Source of the DNA: an uncultured Bacteroidales bacterium
Lineage (GTDB): Bacteria; Bacteroidota; Bacteroidia; Bacteroidales; Paludibacteraceae
Assembly (NCBI GenBank): GCA_944321895.1
Contig: CALUNA010000004.1
Span: 62,001-126,000 of the forward strand
Reading direction: 5' to 3'
DNA length: 64,000 bases
Within the stretch, counting starts at the first letter, position 1, and each line of letters begins with the position of its first letter. Of this stretch, positions 1-8,428 are shown piece after piece. Made by a program: the position numbers and the translations under genes. The notes under the pieces are model-generated. The model worked only from the letters and a program-made list of their open reading frames with translations, ran no database searches and was not told where the DNA came from.

Positions 1-162
1 AAGCCCGTATATGATGTGAATATAGGAGCCTCTTATGCTTTCAGCCGCTGGTTCTCGGCCTTTCTCAAGCTGAATAATCTTGTACACAACCGTTACGAAG
101 TCTTTTACGGCTATCAGGTGCAAGGAATAAACTTTCTTGCCGGAGTTTCATGGGCATTCTGA
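1..162 (+). CDS. C-terminal end of an outer-membrane beta-barrel (TonB-dependent-receptor-like) protein, partial
   Basis: The frame is open from base 1 to a TGA at 160-162 and gives 53 residues. They alternate polar and hydrophobic/aromatic residues and end in Trp-Ala-Phe; a terminal aromatic residue is the usual signature of an outer-membrane beta-barrel. The stretch with LNNLVHNRYEVFYGYQVQG looks like the last strands of a TonB-dependent receptor or similar porin, but the start lies outside the window, so the exact family is not provable. It runs in the same direction as rprX, which has its own promoter. Confidence 0.6.
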   Translation, partial: KPVYDVNIGASYAFSRWFSAFLKLNNLVHNRYEVFYGYQVQGINFLAGVSWAF

Positions 163-352
163 GTTGGCAAGATATTTGTTAAATCCGTTCTCCTGCCAAA
201 TTATTCCATAAAATTGGCTTTTATATGTTTTAATGTGTGTCCTTGCCGGGTTGCGCATTAAAAAGTGGAATGGTATGGGAAACCAAAACGTTAACAATAT
301 AAAAATATCAGTTAAATACGCATAAAATTGCATTTAACATTTCAGAAACACG

Positions 353-360
353 TATTTTTG
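353..360 (+). promoter_or_regulatory. Bacteroidales -7 promoter element of rprXY
   Basis: TATTTTTG matches the TAnnTTTG consensus. A TTG lies 22 bp upstream (328-330), slightly farther than ideal. The expected transcription start (about 367) is only a few bases before the ATG at 371, so the message would be nearly leaderless. Confidence 0.6.
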
Positions 361-370
361 TGCGAAGAAT

Positions 371-1849
371 ATGAGAAAATGGACATTGATAGCATTGATT
401 GTTGCTATGTGCGTTGTCTTTGCCAGTCTGGTAATGTTGCAGTTCGGCTATATCCGCAGCAACGTTCAAATGTCGGAAGAGCAGTTTGATGATGCCGTGC
501 AGAGAAGTCTTTTTCAGACCATGCAATATCTGGAGGAAAAAGAGGCTTTGATTTATCTTTCTGAAACATTGGGTGGCGGGTCATATGGTCTGGAGGACAA
601 TTTGGATTCCATATCATCTAAAACCTCTCCCCGGCTTAAATTATCGGACAAGCATGGCTCGGCGAGCATGGAGCAGACGCTGACAGCCTTGCAGAAACAG
701 TTCCAGAAAAATTTTTCCCGTTCCAAGACGATATTGGATCAAGCTGTTTTCCGCTGGTTGCGCGAGGTTAATAACAAGGAAATAGCAGAACGGGTTGATT
801 TTGAGGAATTGCATACCATTTTGCAGCTTGCATTTGAGAACAATGGCATAAACCTTCCTTTTGAGTTTGCCGTGGTAGACAAACAGGGTAATGAATTATA
901 TCATTCGGACCGTGTGAACACGCAGCATGTCAATCATAAATCGGCCAATAGTTGTTTTTCCATGCAGTTCTTTCCGCGTGAGCAACTGAATGTCAGGACA
1001 GCTTATTTGAACGTCAGTTTTCCGACACGTACAAATTATTTCATGCACTCAATGAAACTGGTTTGTTCCTCTGTCGTGTTGATGGCTCTTGTGCTGGGGA
1101 TTTTTATAATAACGCTGGTCATCATTTTCAAGCAGAAAAACATCAATGTGATGAAAAACGATTTCATCAATAACATGACACATGAGTTTAAAACCCCGAT
1201 TTCTTCCATCTCGCTGGCTTCTCAAATGTTGCAGGATGAAGGTGTCAGCAAAACACCTGAAACCTTGAAATATATTTCCAATATTATCCGTGACGAAACG
1301 AAGCGTTTGAGTCTGCAGGTGGAAAAGGTCCTGCAAATGGCCATGTTTGAACGGGACAAGTCAATCTTGCAGCTGACAGAAATGCATATCAATGCTCTGA
1401 TCCAGGATATAGTCAAGACCTTCATGCTGAAGGTAAGAGGAAAGGGAGGGCAGATAACCATGCATCTGGAGGCGCAAAACGATTTTGTTCTGGTAGACGA
1501 GGTGCATTTTACCAATGTGATTTATAACCTGATGGACAATGCCTTGAAGTATTGTGACAAACCTCTGCTGCTGGAAGTCTATACGGCTAATGACAAGGAA
1601 GGAAACCTGCTGATTACCATCGAGGATAATGGCATTGGCATAAGCAAAGAGAATCAAAAACGAATTTTTGATAAATTTTATCGCGTTTCTACGGGAAATC
1701 TGCACAATGTGAAAGGTTTTGGCATGGGGCTTGCATATGTTAAAAAGATGGTGACGGCCCATAAAGGCACCATAAAAGTGGAAAGCGAACTGAATGTAGG
1801 AACAAAATTTACAATAAATTTACCAACCCTTAAAAACTACGAATTATGA
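371..1849 (+). CDS. rprX: RprX-like membrane sensor histidine kinase
   Basis: This 492-residue protein has one transmembrane segment at about residues 6-26 and a second at about 230-253, which frame a periplasmic sensor region of about 200 residues. The cytoplasmic kinase core follows. The H-box has the phospho-accepting His near residue 271 (NNMTHEFKTPISS), and N, G1 and G2 boxes are seen in NLMDNALKY, EDNGIGI and GFGMGLAYV. It should autophosphorylate and pass phosphate to RprY, encoded directly downstream with an ATGA overlap. The pair closely matches the RprX/RprY system of Bacteroides fragilis, known from its effect on tetracycline resistance regulation and linked to stress responses. 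The signal sensed here is unknown. Confidence 0.9.
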   Translation: MRKWTLIALIVAMCVVFASLVMLQFGYIRSNVQMSEEQFDDAVQRSLFQTMQYLEEKEALIYLSETLGGGSYGLEDNLDSISSKTSPRLKLSDKHGSASMEQTLTALQKQFQKNFSRSKTILDQAVFRWLREVNNKEIAERVDFEELHTILQLAFENNGINLPFEFAVVDKQGNELYHSDRVNTQHVNHKSANSCFSMQFFPREQLNVRTAYLNVSFPTRTNYFMHSMKLVCSSVVLMALVLGIFIITLVIIFKQKNINVMKNDFINNMTHEFKTPISSISLASQMLQDEGVSKTPETLKYISNIIRDETKRLSLQVEKVLQMAMFERDKSILQLTEMHINALIQDIVKTFMLKVRGKGGQITMHLEAQNDFVLVDEVHFTNVIYNLMDNALKYCDKPLLLEVYTANDKEGNLLITIEDNGIGISKENQKRIFDKFYRVSTGNLHNVKGFGMGLAYVKKMVTAHKGTIKVESELNVGTKFTINLPTLKNYEL

Positions 1850-2550
1850 CAGATGAAAAAGTGAAAATTTTGCTTTGTGAAGATGATGAGAACTTAGGCA
1901 TGTTACTCAGAGAATATCTTCAAACCAAAGGTTATGATTGTGATTTGCAGCCAGATGGAGAAGCTGGCTATCGCGCTTTTGCAAAAACCAAGTATGATTT
2001 GTGCATCCTGGACGTTATGATGCCTAAAAAAGATGGTTTTACGTTGGCTGCGGATATCAGATCCATTAATACGGAAGTACCTATTGTCTTTCTGACCGCA
2101 AAATCAATGAAAGAAGATATCTTGCAGGGTTTCAAAATCGGTGCAGATGATTATTTGTCCAAACCGTTCAGCATGGAAGAACTGCTGTATCGTATAGAAT
2201 CCATTATGCGCCGCGTACGCGGAAAACGGACCAAAGATATTATTATCTATCACATAGGCGATTTTGTTTTTGACTCACAGAAACAATTGCTGACAATAGG
2301 TGACAAGGTTACCAAGCTGACAACCAAGGAGTCGGAACTCTTGACATTGCTGGCAATCAATGCAAATAATATCCTGGAACGTAACTTTGCCTTGAAAACC
2401 ATTTGGGTGGATGACAATTATTTCAATGCCCGCAGCATGGATGTGTATATCACCAAACTGCGTAAGTTGTTGAAAGATGACCCGAATGTTGGCATTATCA
2501 ATATTCATGGTAAAGGTTACAAGCTTATTATGCCGAATACGGAAGTCTAA
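1846..2550 (+). CDS. rprY: RprY-like OmpR-family response regulator
   Basis: This 234-residue protein has an N-terminal receiver domain (residues 5-118) with acidic pocket Glu12/Asp13/Asp14, phospho-acceptor Asp56 in CILDVMMP, the conserved Thr in FLTAK and the Lys in SKPF. A C-terminal winged-helix DNA-binding domain (about 135-230) follows, with the TTKESELLTLL and YITKLRKLL elements of the OmpR/PhoB family. It overlaps rprX by four bases (ATGA), so the two are co-translated. Similarity to B. fragilis RprY is obvious across the full length. A strong terminator follows directly. Confidence 0.92.
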   Translation: MTDEKVKILLCEDDENLGMLLREYLQTKGYDCDLQPDGEAGYRAFAKTKYDLCILDVMMPKKDGFTLAADIRSINTEVPIVFLTAKSMKEDILQGFKIGADDYLSKPFSMEELLYRIESIMRRVRGKRTKDIIIYHIGDFVFDSQKQLLTIGDKVTKLTTKESELLTLLAINANNILERNFALKTIWVDDNYFNARSMDVYITKLRKLLKDDPNVGIINIHGKGYKLIMPNTEV

Positions 2551-2573
2551 GACTCCTTTGGGAACGAGAAAGG

Positions 2574-2605
2574 CAGCGGGACTGATTCAGTCCCGCTGTT
2601 TTTTT
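2574..2605 (+). terminator. Intrinsic terminator of rprXY
   Basis: A perfect 10-bp stem (2574-2583 with 2589-2598), a 5-base loop and seven T lie 23 bases after the rprY stop codon. Confidence 0.9.
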
Positions 2606-2763
2606 GTGAGAATTAGAAGTGTCGCGTAAAAATAACCGTGCCGGGCGGCTTGCATGGCATGATTGCTGTTCAGGGGAATAATCTATCCGATTCAAAAAAA
2701 AACTTTTGGCACGGCTGTCCTGTCGTATGACAGGTGAATACTTGAACCTTGCTGGAAGCAAGA

Positions 2764-2801
2764 AAAAGGCGTCTGACTCCAGTTTTTGAGTCAGACGCCT
2801 T
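2764..2801 (-). terminator. Intrinsic terminator of the pectate lyase gene (leftward)
   Basis: A 14-bp perfect stem (2766-2779 with 2788-2801) is followed, when read leftward, by a T-rich tail. It lies 37 bases beyond the stop of the pectate lyase gene. The rest of 2606-2838 shows no gene. Confidence 0.85.
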
Positions 2802-2838
2802 GGCGTTTCCATGTCTTGTCGGACCGTGCAGCTGTACC

Positions 2839-4833
2839 TTACTTTTTGTGCATGATTTTTATGCTTTCACCTTTGGCGGTTCTGATAATATAGATTCCGG
2901 AAGGATATGCTTTCATGTCTATGTTTCCGGTACTGTATTCCATGCATTGTCCCGATATATGGAACAACATGGCAGGTGTGTTCTCCGGATTTTGTATTTC
3001 ACCGTTCTGGTAACGTATGGAAGAACCGGTGTGTACCGTCAGTTCGGTTGAAAGCGGATAGCTGAGCTTGATTCCGAATACCCGAATGCCGCTTCCTGCA
3101 GAGAACAAATAGAGTGTTGTGGCTTCGCCGGTATAATTGTATGTCAGTTTGGCAATGTCGGAGCCGCTTGCCGGCACGGTATTGTCTTGTATTGTTGTCG
3201 TTTCGGTAGCCAGGCGCAAGGTGCGTTCCTCTTTTCCTCCTGAAATGCCGTATACCGTAATCGTACAATTGCCTTCTACGTCAAATCTGACAGCACAGGA
3301 GCTTGTGTTGCCACTGCCGCTGTATGACAGTGCATGTGTGAAATTGTAACCATCGCAGGAGCCGCTGGCCTCAATGACGCCTATGTTCTTGCTTCCCTTG
3401 ATGAGTGTCAGTCCGTTAATGGTAACTTCGTTTGCCGCAATCGGATTGCCCAGGCTGTTGAATATGTCATCGGAGAAGTTCCAGAAATCGGATACTTCGC
3501 TGGGAACATTGACGGTGATGGTTCCGCTTATGGAAACCGTTTCACCGGCATTATTCGTGGCGGTGACTGTATATGTACCACTTTCCGTTGGTGTCCCGCT
3601 GATAACGAGTGTAAGACCGGATATGTCAGATTTCAGTCCTTCTGGCAGGTTGCTGACGGTAATGTCGGTTGCGGTTGCACCGGCTGTGAATGTAATGGGT
3701 GTGATGTCACTGCCTTTCGTAACGGTTTGGTCAATGTTGCCGGTATATCCGAGTGTTGGCAGATTGCCCCCTATTTCCGGTTCGTTGGAGGTCAGAATAG
3801 CGCCTGCGTTGGCTTTTACTTTTGCTTCGACCTCACTGGCTGCAATGGTGCTTATTGCCTCGCAATAGCTTGAGTACGGATTGGTCGCATCGCCGGCATA
3901 ACCGTCTAATGCTTTCATTTCCTCTGCCGTGTCGGTGCCGCTTGTTCCCGATGTATAATTGTCCGTGAAGGTACAGTTGAATTCCTGGGAGCTGTTGTTG
4001 GTTACGGGATTCCTGACATTGATAAATGCGTTTTTGTCAATATATACATCTGATTGGTAGGCGGCGCGTACGCAATACTTGCCCACGGAACTTGTAAACA
4101 GGTTGTTTACCAAATGTACTTGTCCGAAACGGATACGTGGCATGCGTTCTACGCAACCTTCCGCCCACCAGCAGTATTGGTAGGTTACATGCAATGTGCC
4201 TTTGTCTTCGGTGTTGCTGTCGCTGTTGCCAATCAGGTTGGTGTAACGGTGGTCGTCGCTGCCGCCGCTTCCTCCTGGAATCGGATCCAGTTTGTATTGG
4301 AAAATGCAGTTGGTTACGGCCACGAAGTCTGACTGGTGTGTAATGTCGAAGTTGCCGTCCGTTCCATCCTGAAAATCGCAGTGGTCAACCCAAATGTTGG
4401 TGCAGGTTTCTATGCATAGATTGTCACGTCCGTCACAGTCGTATGCTCCTTTGCCCTTGAAAGTCAGGTTTTGGATGATTATGTTATGTGCGTTTTGCAG
4501 GTAAAGGATTCCGCTTTCTTCTTTGACATAGCCTTTGGCCGTTAAGGTAGCTCCGGGCAGGCCATAGATTGTAATATTTTCCCAGCCTTCCGCGCTGTAA
4601 CAACCGTCCATGGTTATGTTTCCGTCTATATACACGACCTTGTTTTTGGCGTTGGCGGGTAATTCTTTTTTGAATTCCGACAGTGAACTTACGGTTACGG
4701 GGGTGGCATCACCGCCACCGGTTGTACCTCCGTTGCAAGTGGCGTAGCCAACGGGCAGATACGCTTGGGTGTTCCCTATCACACAGAGAAAAAACAAGCA
4801 AGTAGAAATTAGTTTTTTCATATTCTTATTCAT
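2839..4833 (-). CDS. Secreted pectate lyase (PL1 family) with Ig-like domain and C-terminal sorting-like region
   Basis: The 664-residue protein should cleave pectate by beta-elimination outside the cell or at its surface. It begins with a signal peptide (MNKNMKKLISTCLFFLCVIG...). A right-handed beta-helix of the PL1 type follows (about 25-330), with the Pel signatures WVDHCDF, DGTDGNFDITHQSDF and RMPRIRFG, the last holding the expected catalytic Arg. A He_PIG/Ig-like domain lies at about 360-445, then a beta-rich domain, then an ~80-residue C-terminal region resembling type-9 secretion sorting domains (FHISGQ...YPSGIYIIR). The frame is open five codons further upstream, but that ATG sits inside the promoter box at 4848-4855, so the ATG at 4833 is preferred; ATG at 4821 is an alternative. 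Confidence 0.88.
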   Translation of the reverse strand: MNKNMKKLISTCLFFLCVIGNTQAYLPVGYATCNGGTTGGGDATPVTVSSLSEFKKELPANAKNKVVYIDGNITMDGCYSAEGWENITIYGLPGATLTAKGYVKEESGILYLQNAHNIIIQNLTFKGKGAYDCDGRDNLCIETCTNIWVDHCDFQDGTDGNFDITHQSDFVAVTNCIFQYKLDPIPGGSGGSDDHRYTNLIGNSDSNTEDKGTLHVTYQYCWWAEGCVERMPRIRFGQVHLVNNLFTSSVGKYCVRAAYQSDVYIDKNAFINVRNPVTNNSSQEFNCTFTDNYTSGTSGTDTAEEMKALDGYAGDATNPYSSYCEAISTIAASEVEAKVKANAGAILTSNEPEIGGNLPTLGYTGNIDQTVTKGSDITPITFTAGATATDITVSNLPEGLKSDISGLTLVISGTPTESGTYTVTATNNAGETVSISGTITVNVPSEVSDFWNFSDDIFNSLGNPIAANEVTINGLTLIKGSKNIGVIEASGSCDGYNFTHALSYSGSGNTSSCAVRFDVEGNCTITVYGISGGKEERTLRLATETTTIQDNTVPASGSDIAKLTYNYTGEATTLYLFSAGSGIRVFGIKLSYPLSTELTVHTGSSIRYQNGEIQNPENTPAMLFHISGQCMEYSTGNIDMKAYPSGIYIIRTAKGESIKIMHKK

Positions 4834-4847
4834 TTTGAAAGAATGCA

Positions 4848-4855
4848 CAAAATTA
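4848..4855 (-). promoter_or_regulatory. -7 promoter element of the pectate lyase gene
   Basis: Read leftward, TAATTTTG matches TAnnTTTG. It lies 14 bases upstream of the chosen ATG (4833) and rules out the upstream in-frame ATG as a start. Confidence 0.5.
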
Positions 4856-4901
4856 AGGCGAATATGAAACAGGCACGTGTATTTATTGACGGAATAGGTG
4901 T

Positions 4902-6092
4902 CTATTGTGTAGCTTTTCTGACTTTCAGTAAAAGGTGTGTACCATTGGCAAGGGTTGTCGCAAACAGAAAAACGTCGCCTCCATCGGCTATTTGCAGTTT
5001 TTTGCGGACGGTATCCGCGCTTTCAGGAAAGTTGCGGACGCTGATGTTGGCTTGGCGTATGTCATTGCGTAGTTGTTTTATTTCATTTTTTTGCCAGCTG
5101 AATGGTTTTTCCACTTGAAATACGCGTCCGCAAAAATCGGGATGATAGGTGTCTGATGTATATAAATGTGTGTTCGGATGCAGTTTTTCCAATCCGAATC
5201 TGACAGCAACGGTCTTGAATGCACCTGCTTTCAACAAGGCACTGTCCGGCTCATACAGGTAATTATGGATGCAGGATGTGTATGTCGGTTCGGCCTGGTG
5301 CTCTTCCGAAATGGTAAAACGGAAGTATTGCGTACCGTTGGAGGCCAGTCGTACGGCAATGATGTCTGGCTCTGTTGTGGCAATAGGCTCTGTGCCGGCT
5401 ATGCAGAACAGAACTTCCTTGCATTCGTTTTCAGAGGAAACAATATGTACGGAGGTCGTATAAGGCAGCTGTTTGCGTGCGGCGTTGATGTCAATCATGG
5501 GTGATAATTTGACCAGGACATGTCTGGCTTTGTTTCGCAACAGACCGATGATTTGTGTCATGTCCGGCTCGCAGTCGGCCAGCAGGACTGTTTTTTGTCC
5601 TGATTTTCCCCGTCTTGCCGGATCTACGTATATCCAGTCTACCGGTTGTGTGAGCCCGCTGATAACCTTGATGCTGTCATCGGCTACGCAACGGATGTGT
5701 TCTCGGCCGAAAAGCCGGAAATTATGTTCTGCAATGCGGAGCAATTCAGGATTGCGTTCAATGCAAAGTACTTCGCGGAAATGTTCGGACATGAACAAGC
5801 AGTCGATACCGAATCCGCCGGTCATGTCGATAAGCGATGCACCGGAGACAAGGCTGGCCTTGTAGCGTGCAGCCGGCTCACCGGAGCATTGTTCCATGGA
5901 CAGCGTGGGAGGATATTCCGTTTCGAGGTTGGCATACAGCGTCGGCAATTTGCGGCGGGCTTTTTGTCTGCCTTCAATTTGCTGCAAGGCATACGGCATG
6001 TCAACCAGCGGGAAGCGGCTTGCCTGCAATGCCAGCCGGCGGACATCATCGCCGGTGTGCGCCTCTATGAATTTACGGGTGTTCTCGTCCAT
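4902..6092 (-). CDS. Class I SAM-dependent methyltransferase with THUMP-like domain
   Basis: The protein has about 396 residues. The SAM-binding glycine loop is seen in LIDMTGGFGIDCLF and an acidic partner in CIERNPELL. A catalytic-type motif VDWIYVDPARRG resembles the DPP(Y/F/R) loop of RNA methyltransferases. The C-terminal part matches what is annotated as a THUMP-like domain in Bacteroidota, so an RNA substrate is likely but unproven. Reading could begin at a TTG at 6101, but that codon is part of the TACCTTTG promoter box (6099-6106); the ATG at 6092 leaves an almost leaderless message. The pectate lyase gene downstream has its own promoter. Confidence 0.8.
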   Translation of the reverse strand: MDENTRKFIEAHTGDDVRRLALQASRFPLVDMPYALQQIEGRQKARRKLPTLYANLETEYPPTLSMEQCSGEPAARYKASLVSGASLIDMTGGFGIDCLFMSEHFREVLCIERNPELLRIAEHNFRLFGREHIRCVADDSIKVISGLTQPVDWIYVDPARRGKSGQKTVLLADCEPDMTQIIGLLRNKARHVLVKLSPMIDINAARKQLPYTTSVHIVSSENECKEVLFCIAGTEPIATTEPDIIAVRLASNGTQYFRFTISEEHQAEPTYTSCIHNYLYEPDSALLKAGAFKTVAVRFGLEKLHPNTHLYTSDTYHPDFCGRVFQVEKPFSWQKNEIKQLRNDIRQANISVRNFPESADTVRKKLQIADGGDVFLFATTLANGTHLLLKVRKATQ

Positions 6093-6098
6093 CGGACG

Positions 6099-6106
6099 CA
6101 AAGGTA
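6099..6106 (-). promoter_or_regulatory. -7 promoter element of the THUMP-like methyltransferase gene
   Basis: Read leftward, TACCTTTG lies six bases from the ATG at 6092. It decides the start, because the alternative TTG start codon is inside this box. Confidence 0.6.
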
Positions 6107-6122
6107 CGAACTTTCCGGCAGC

Positions 6123-6593
6123 TTACCACATCAGCACCAGCCGGAAATCCATGGTCTCCGGCCGTTCGTCAACGAAGAAGTCCGAAAAAGTGACATAGAC
6201 ATTTACGAAACCGATGCCGAAGTCATAGTCAACCGTTTGTGTCCAGGTGATTTGCTGGTCGTTGTCGTATGCTTCGAAGTGGCGGACGTAGGGCAGTTCC
6301 TGTTGGTAGGCGTCGTTTGTGCCACGGTTAAATTCGATGTAACATTTGGTCAGGCCCTGGTCGTATATGAAATCGTCCAGTTCCGGCACGTCGAATGTTG
6401 CGTAATAATATGGATTGGTGCCGTCATCATTGGAAGCCAGCTCCCAGTTGCCGGTGGGGACGGTCAGGTTTATGATTTTCCATTGGGTGCTTGTACCCGG
6501 TTCGCCTTGTGGCCCTTGCGGTCCTTGCGGTCCGACACATGAGCTGAAGGCAACCGATGCAATAACGAGGAGAAAGCAGGTTATTTTTTTCAT
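6123..6593 (-). CDS. Collagen-like-repeat lipoprotein of unknown function
   Basis: This 156-residue protein has a lipoprotein signal (MKKITCFLLVIASVAFSSC, Cys19 as the lipidation site). Immediately after it comes a short collagen-like Gly-Pro-Gln run (GPQGPQGPQGEPG), then a mainly beta-structured domain rich in aromatic residues. Small collagen-like lipoproteins of this layout are frequent in Bacteroidales, but I know no function. It lies 30 bases upstream of the methyltransferase gene on the same strand. Confidence 0.7.
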   Translation of the reverse strand: MKKITCFLLVIASVAFSSCVGPQGPQGPQGEPGTSTQWKIINLTVPTGNWELASNDDGTNPYYYATFDVPELDDFIYDQGLTKCYIEFNRGTNDAYQQELPYVRHFEAYDNDQQITWTQTVDYDFGIGFVNVYVTFSDFFVDERPETMDFRLVLMW

Positions 6594-6721
6594 GTGTTTT
6601 ATGTTAAATTGGATGCGGTTGATTTTTACAAATATTGTGCCATACGGTCACAGGAGTGTATTAAATTTTACTTTCTCTATAAAAAAGCGGTTTGATTGAT
6701 GCCAACTTACCGATAAATGCT

Positions 6722-6729
6722 TATCTTTG
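6722..6729 (+). promoter_or_regulatory. -7 promoter element of the nitroreductase-pdxA operon
   Basis: TATCTTTG matches the consensus; a TTG lies 23 bp upstream (6696-6698). It drives the rightward genes from 6815 onward. Confidence 0.55.
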
Positions 6730-6814
6730 CACGGATGTAGCGGCAGGATGACCAGCATATTGGCTGTTGTTTGCAGAGGCCTGTCGGCGGTATAATGATT
6801 TAAAATTACATGGT

Positions 6815-7360
6815 ATGGAATCGTTTTTTGATTTGGTGAAAAATAGGCGTAGCATACGCAAGTACAAGTCTCAGGTTGTTGAAGCCGACAAAATCAAGCG
6901 GATAACAACGGCGGCATTGATGTCTCCGGCGGGCAAACGCCTGAATCCCTGGGAATTTGTCGTGGTGGAGGACCGTGAAATATTGCGTCGCATGGCCGCA
7001 TGCCGTACTTATGGTTCCCAGTTGCTGGAAAACAGCCCGTTGGGCATTGTCGTGTGCGCGGACAAAAGCAAGTCCGACACGTGGATGTTCGATTGCGCCA
7101 TAGCATCCATAATCATGCAGCTTGAGGCGGCCGATTTGGGTTTGGGCTCCTGTTGGGTGCAGGTTTATGGCCGCGAAAAGGATGAACGGCAGACCGCCGA
7201 GGAATTTGTCCGTTCATTGCTGGATATACCTGAAAATTATGCCGTGCTGAATATTATCTCCATTGGCTATAAGGATGAGGAACGAAAACCCTACGATGAA
7301 GAAAAACTGAGTTATGAAAAAATCCATTACGGAAAGTTCGGAAACAACAAACAGATATGA
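6815..7360 (+). CDS. Nitroreductase-family FMN-dependent oxidoreductase
   Basis: The protein has 181 residues from the ATG at 6815 (MESFFDLVKNRRSIRKY). The N-terminal RRSIRKY motif, the AALMSPAGKRLNPWEFVVV segment and the GLGSCWV region are typical FMN-binding nitroreductase features. Members reduce nitro compounds, quinones or flavins with NAD(P)H in the cytoplasm; the true substrate is unknown. The frame is open to 6767, but the ATG at 6815 starts the family homology. The stop overlaps the pdxA start (ATGA at 7357-7360), so the two are co-translated. Confidence 0.85.
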   Translation: MESFFDLVKNRRSIRKYKSQVVEADKIKRITTAALMSPAGKRLNPWEFVVVEDREILRRMAACRTYGSQLLENSPLGIVVCADKSKSDTWMFDCAIASIIMQLEAADLGLGSCWVQVYGREKDERQTAEEFVRSLLDIPENYAVLNIISIGYKDEERKPYDEEKLSYEKIHYGKFGNNKQI

Positions 7361-8412
7361 AACTGAAATTAGGCATCACCGCAGGCGATACGAACGGCAT
7401 TGGATATGAAGTTATCCTGAAAACGCTGGCCGAACCTTATGTGCTCGATATATGCACGCCGATTATTTACGGTTCGCTCAAGACGGCCAACATACACCGG
7501 AAAACACTGGAAGGAATCAATCTGAATTTTTTGCAGATAAACAAACCCGAGGAAGCAATGGCACAACGGGTGAATATCATCAACTGCACGACGGACAACC
7601 TGCCTGTGGAGTTTGGCGTTCCAATCGCTGTAGCCGGTAAGGCCGCTTTTCAGGCTTTGAAACGCGCCTGCTCCGACATGAAGGCCGGCAACATTGACGC
7701 TTTGGTTACGGCACCGATCAACAAGGATACCATACAGTCGGATGAATTCCGGTTCAGCGGCCACACGGAGTATCTGGAATCCGAGTTCGGGAAAGGAAAA
7801 ACATCACTGATGATGCTCGTCAGCGAGACCATGCGGGTGGCTCTGGTTACAAACCATACGCCCATGGCCGGAGTTGCCGCGGAAATTACGCAGGAAAGGA
7901 TTTTGCAGAAACTGCAGGTGTTCAATGCGGCATTGCACGATGACTTCAATATTATCAGGCCGCGCATTGCCGTACTGGCACTGAACCCACATGCGGGCGA
8001 TAACGGTTTGCTTGGAAAGGAAGAAGCGGAAATAATAGAGCCGGCCATAGCAACCGCCAATGAGCAGGGAATTATTGCAGCAGGGCCTTATGCAGCCGAT
8101 GGCTTTTTCGGGGCGGGCCAGTTCAGGCACTTTGATGGAATACTGGCCATGTATCATGACCAGGGGCTGATTCCTTTCAAGACAATCAATATGTACAATG
8201 GAGTGAATTACACGGCCGGTCTGGATATCGTGCGCACATCGCCCGACCATGGCACGGGATACGATATCGCAGGCAAAGGTATTGCCAACGAACAGTCTTT
8301 CCGGGCAGCTTTGTTTGCCGCTGTCGATATTTATGCACGCCGCAAGCAGAACCGTGAGTTGCGTGCAAATCCATTGCCGATTCATGAAAAGAAACTCAAC
8401 AATAGGGAATAA
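7357..8412 (+). CDS. pdxA: 4-hydroxythreonine-4-phosphate dehydrogenase PdxA
   Basis: At 351 residues it has the usual family length. PdxA oxidises 4-phosphohydroxy-L-threonine in the DXP-dependent pyridoxal-5-phosphate pathway. Family signatures include the N-terminal GDTNGIGYEVI, TAPINKDTI, the metal-binding HTEYL, NPHAGDNG, the YHDQGLIPFK block and the C-terminal GTGYDIAGKG. It overlaps the nitroreductase gene by four bases and is followed by a DUF4837 lipoprotein gene, a neighbourhood common in Bacteroidales. Confidence 0.95.
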   Translation: MKLKLGITAGDTNGIGYEVILKTLAEPYVLDICTPIIYGSLKTANIHRKTLEGINLNFLQINKPEEAMAQRVNIINCTTDNLPVEFGVPIAVAGKAAFQALKRACSDMKAGNIDALVTAPINKDTIQSDEFRFSGHTEYLESEFGKGKTSLMMLVSETMRVALVTNHTPMAGVAAEITQERILQKLQVFNAALHDDFNIIRPRIAVLALNPHAGDNGLLGKEEAEIIEPAIATANEQGIIAAGPYAADGFFGAGQFRHFDGILAMYHDQGLIPFKTINMYNGVNYTAGLDIVRTSPDHGTGYDIAGKGIANEQSFRAALFAAVDIYARRKQNRELRANPLPIHEKKLNNRE

Positions 8413-8428
8413 CCAAATAACTGATTTT

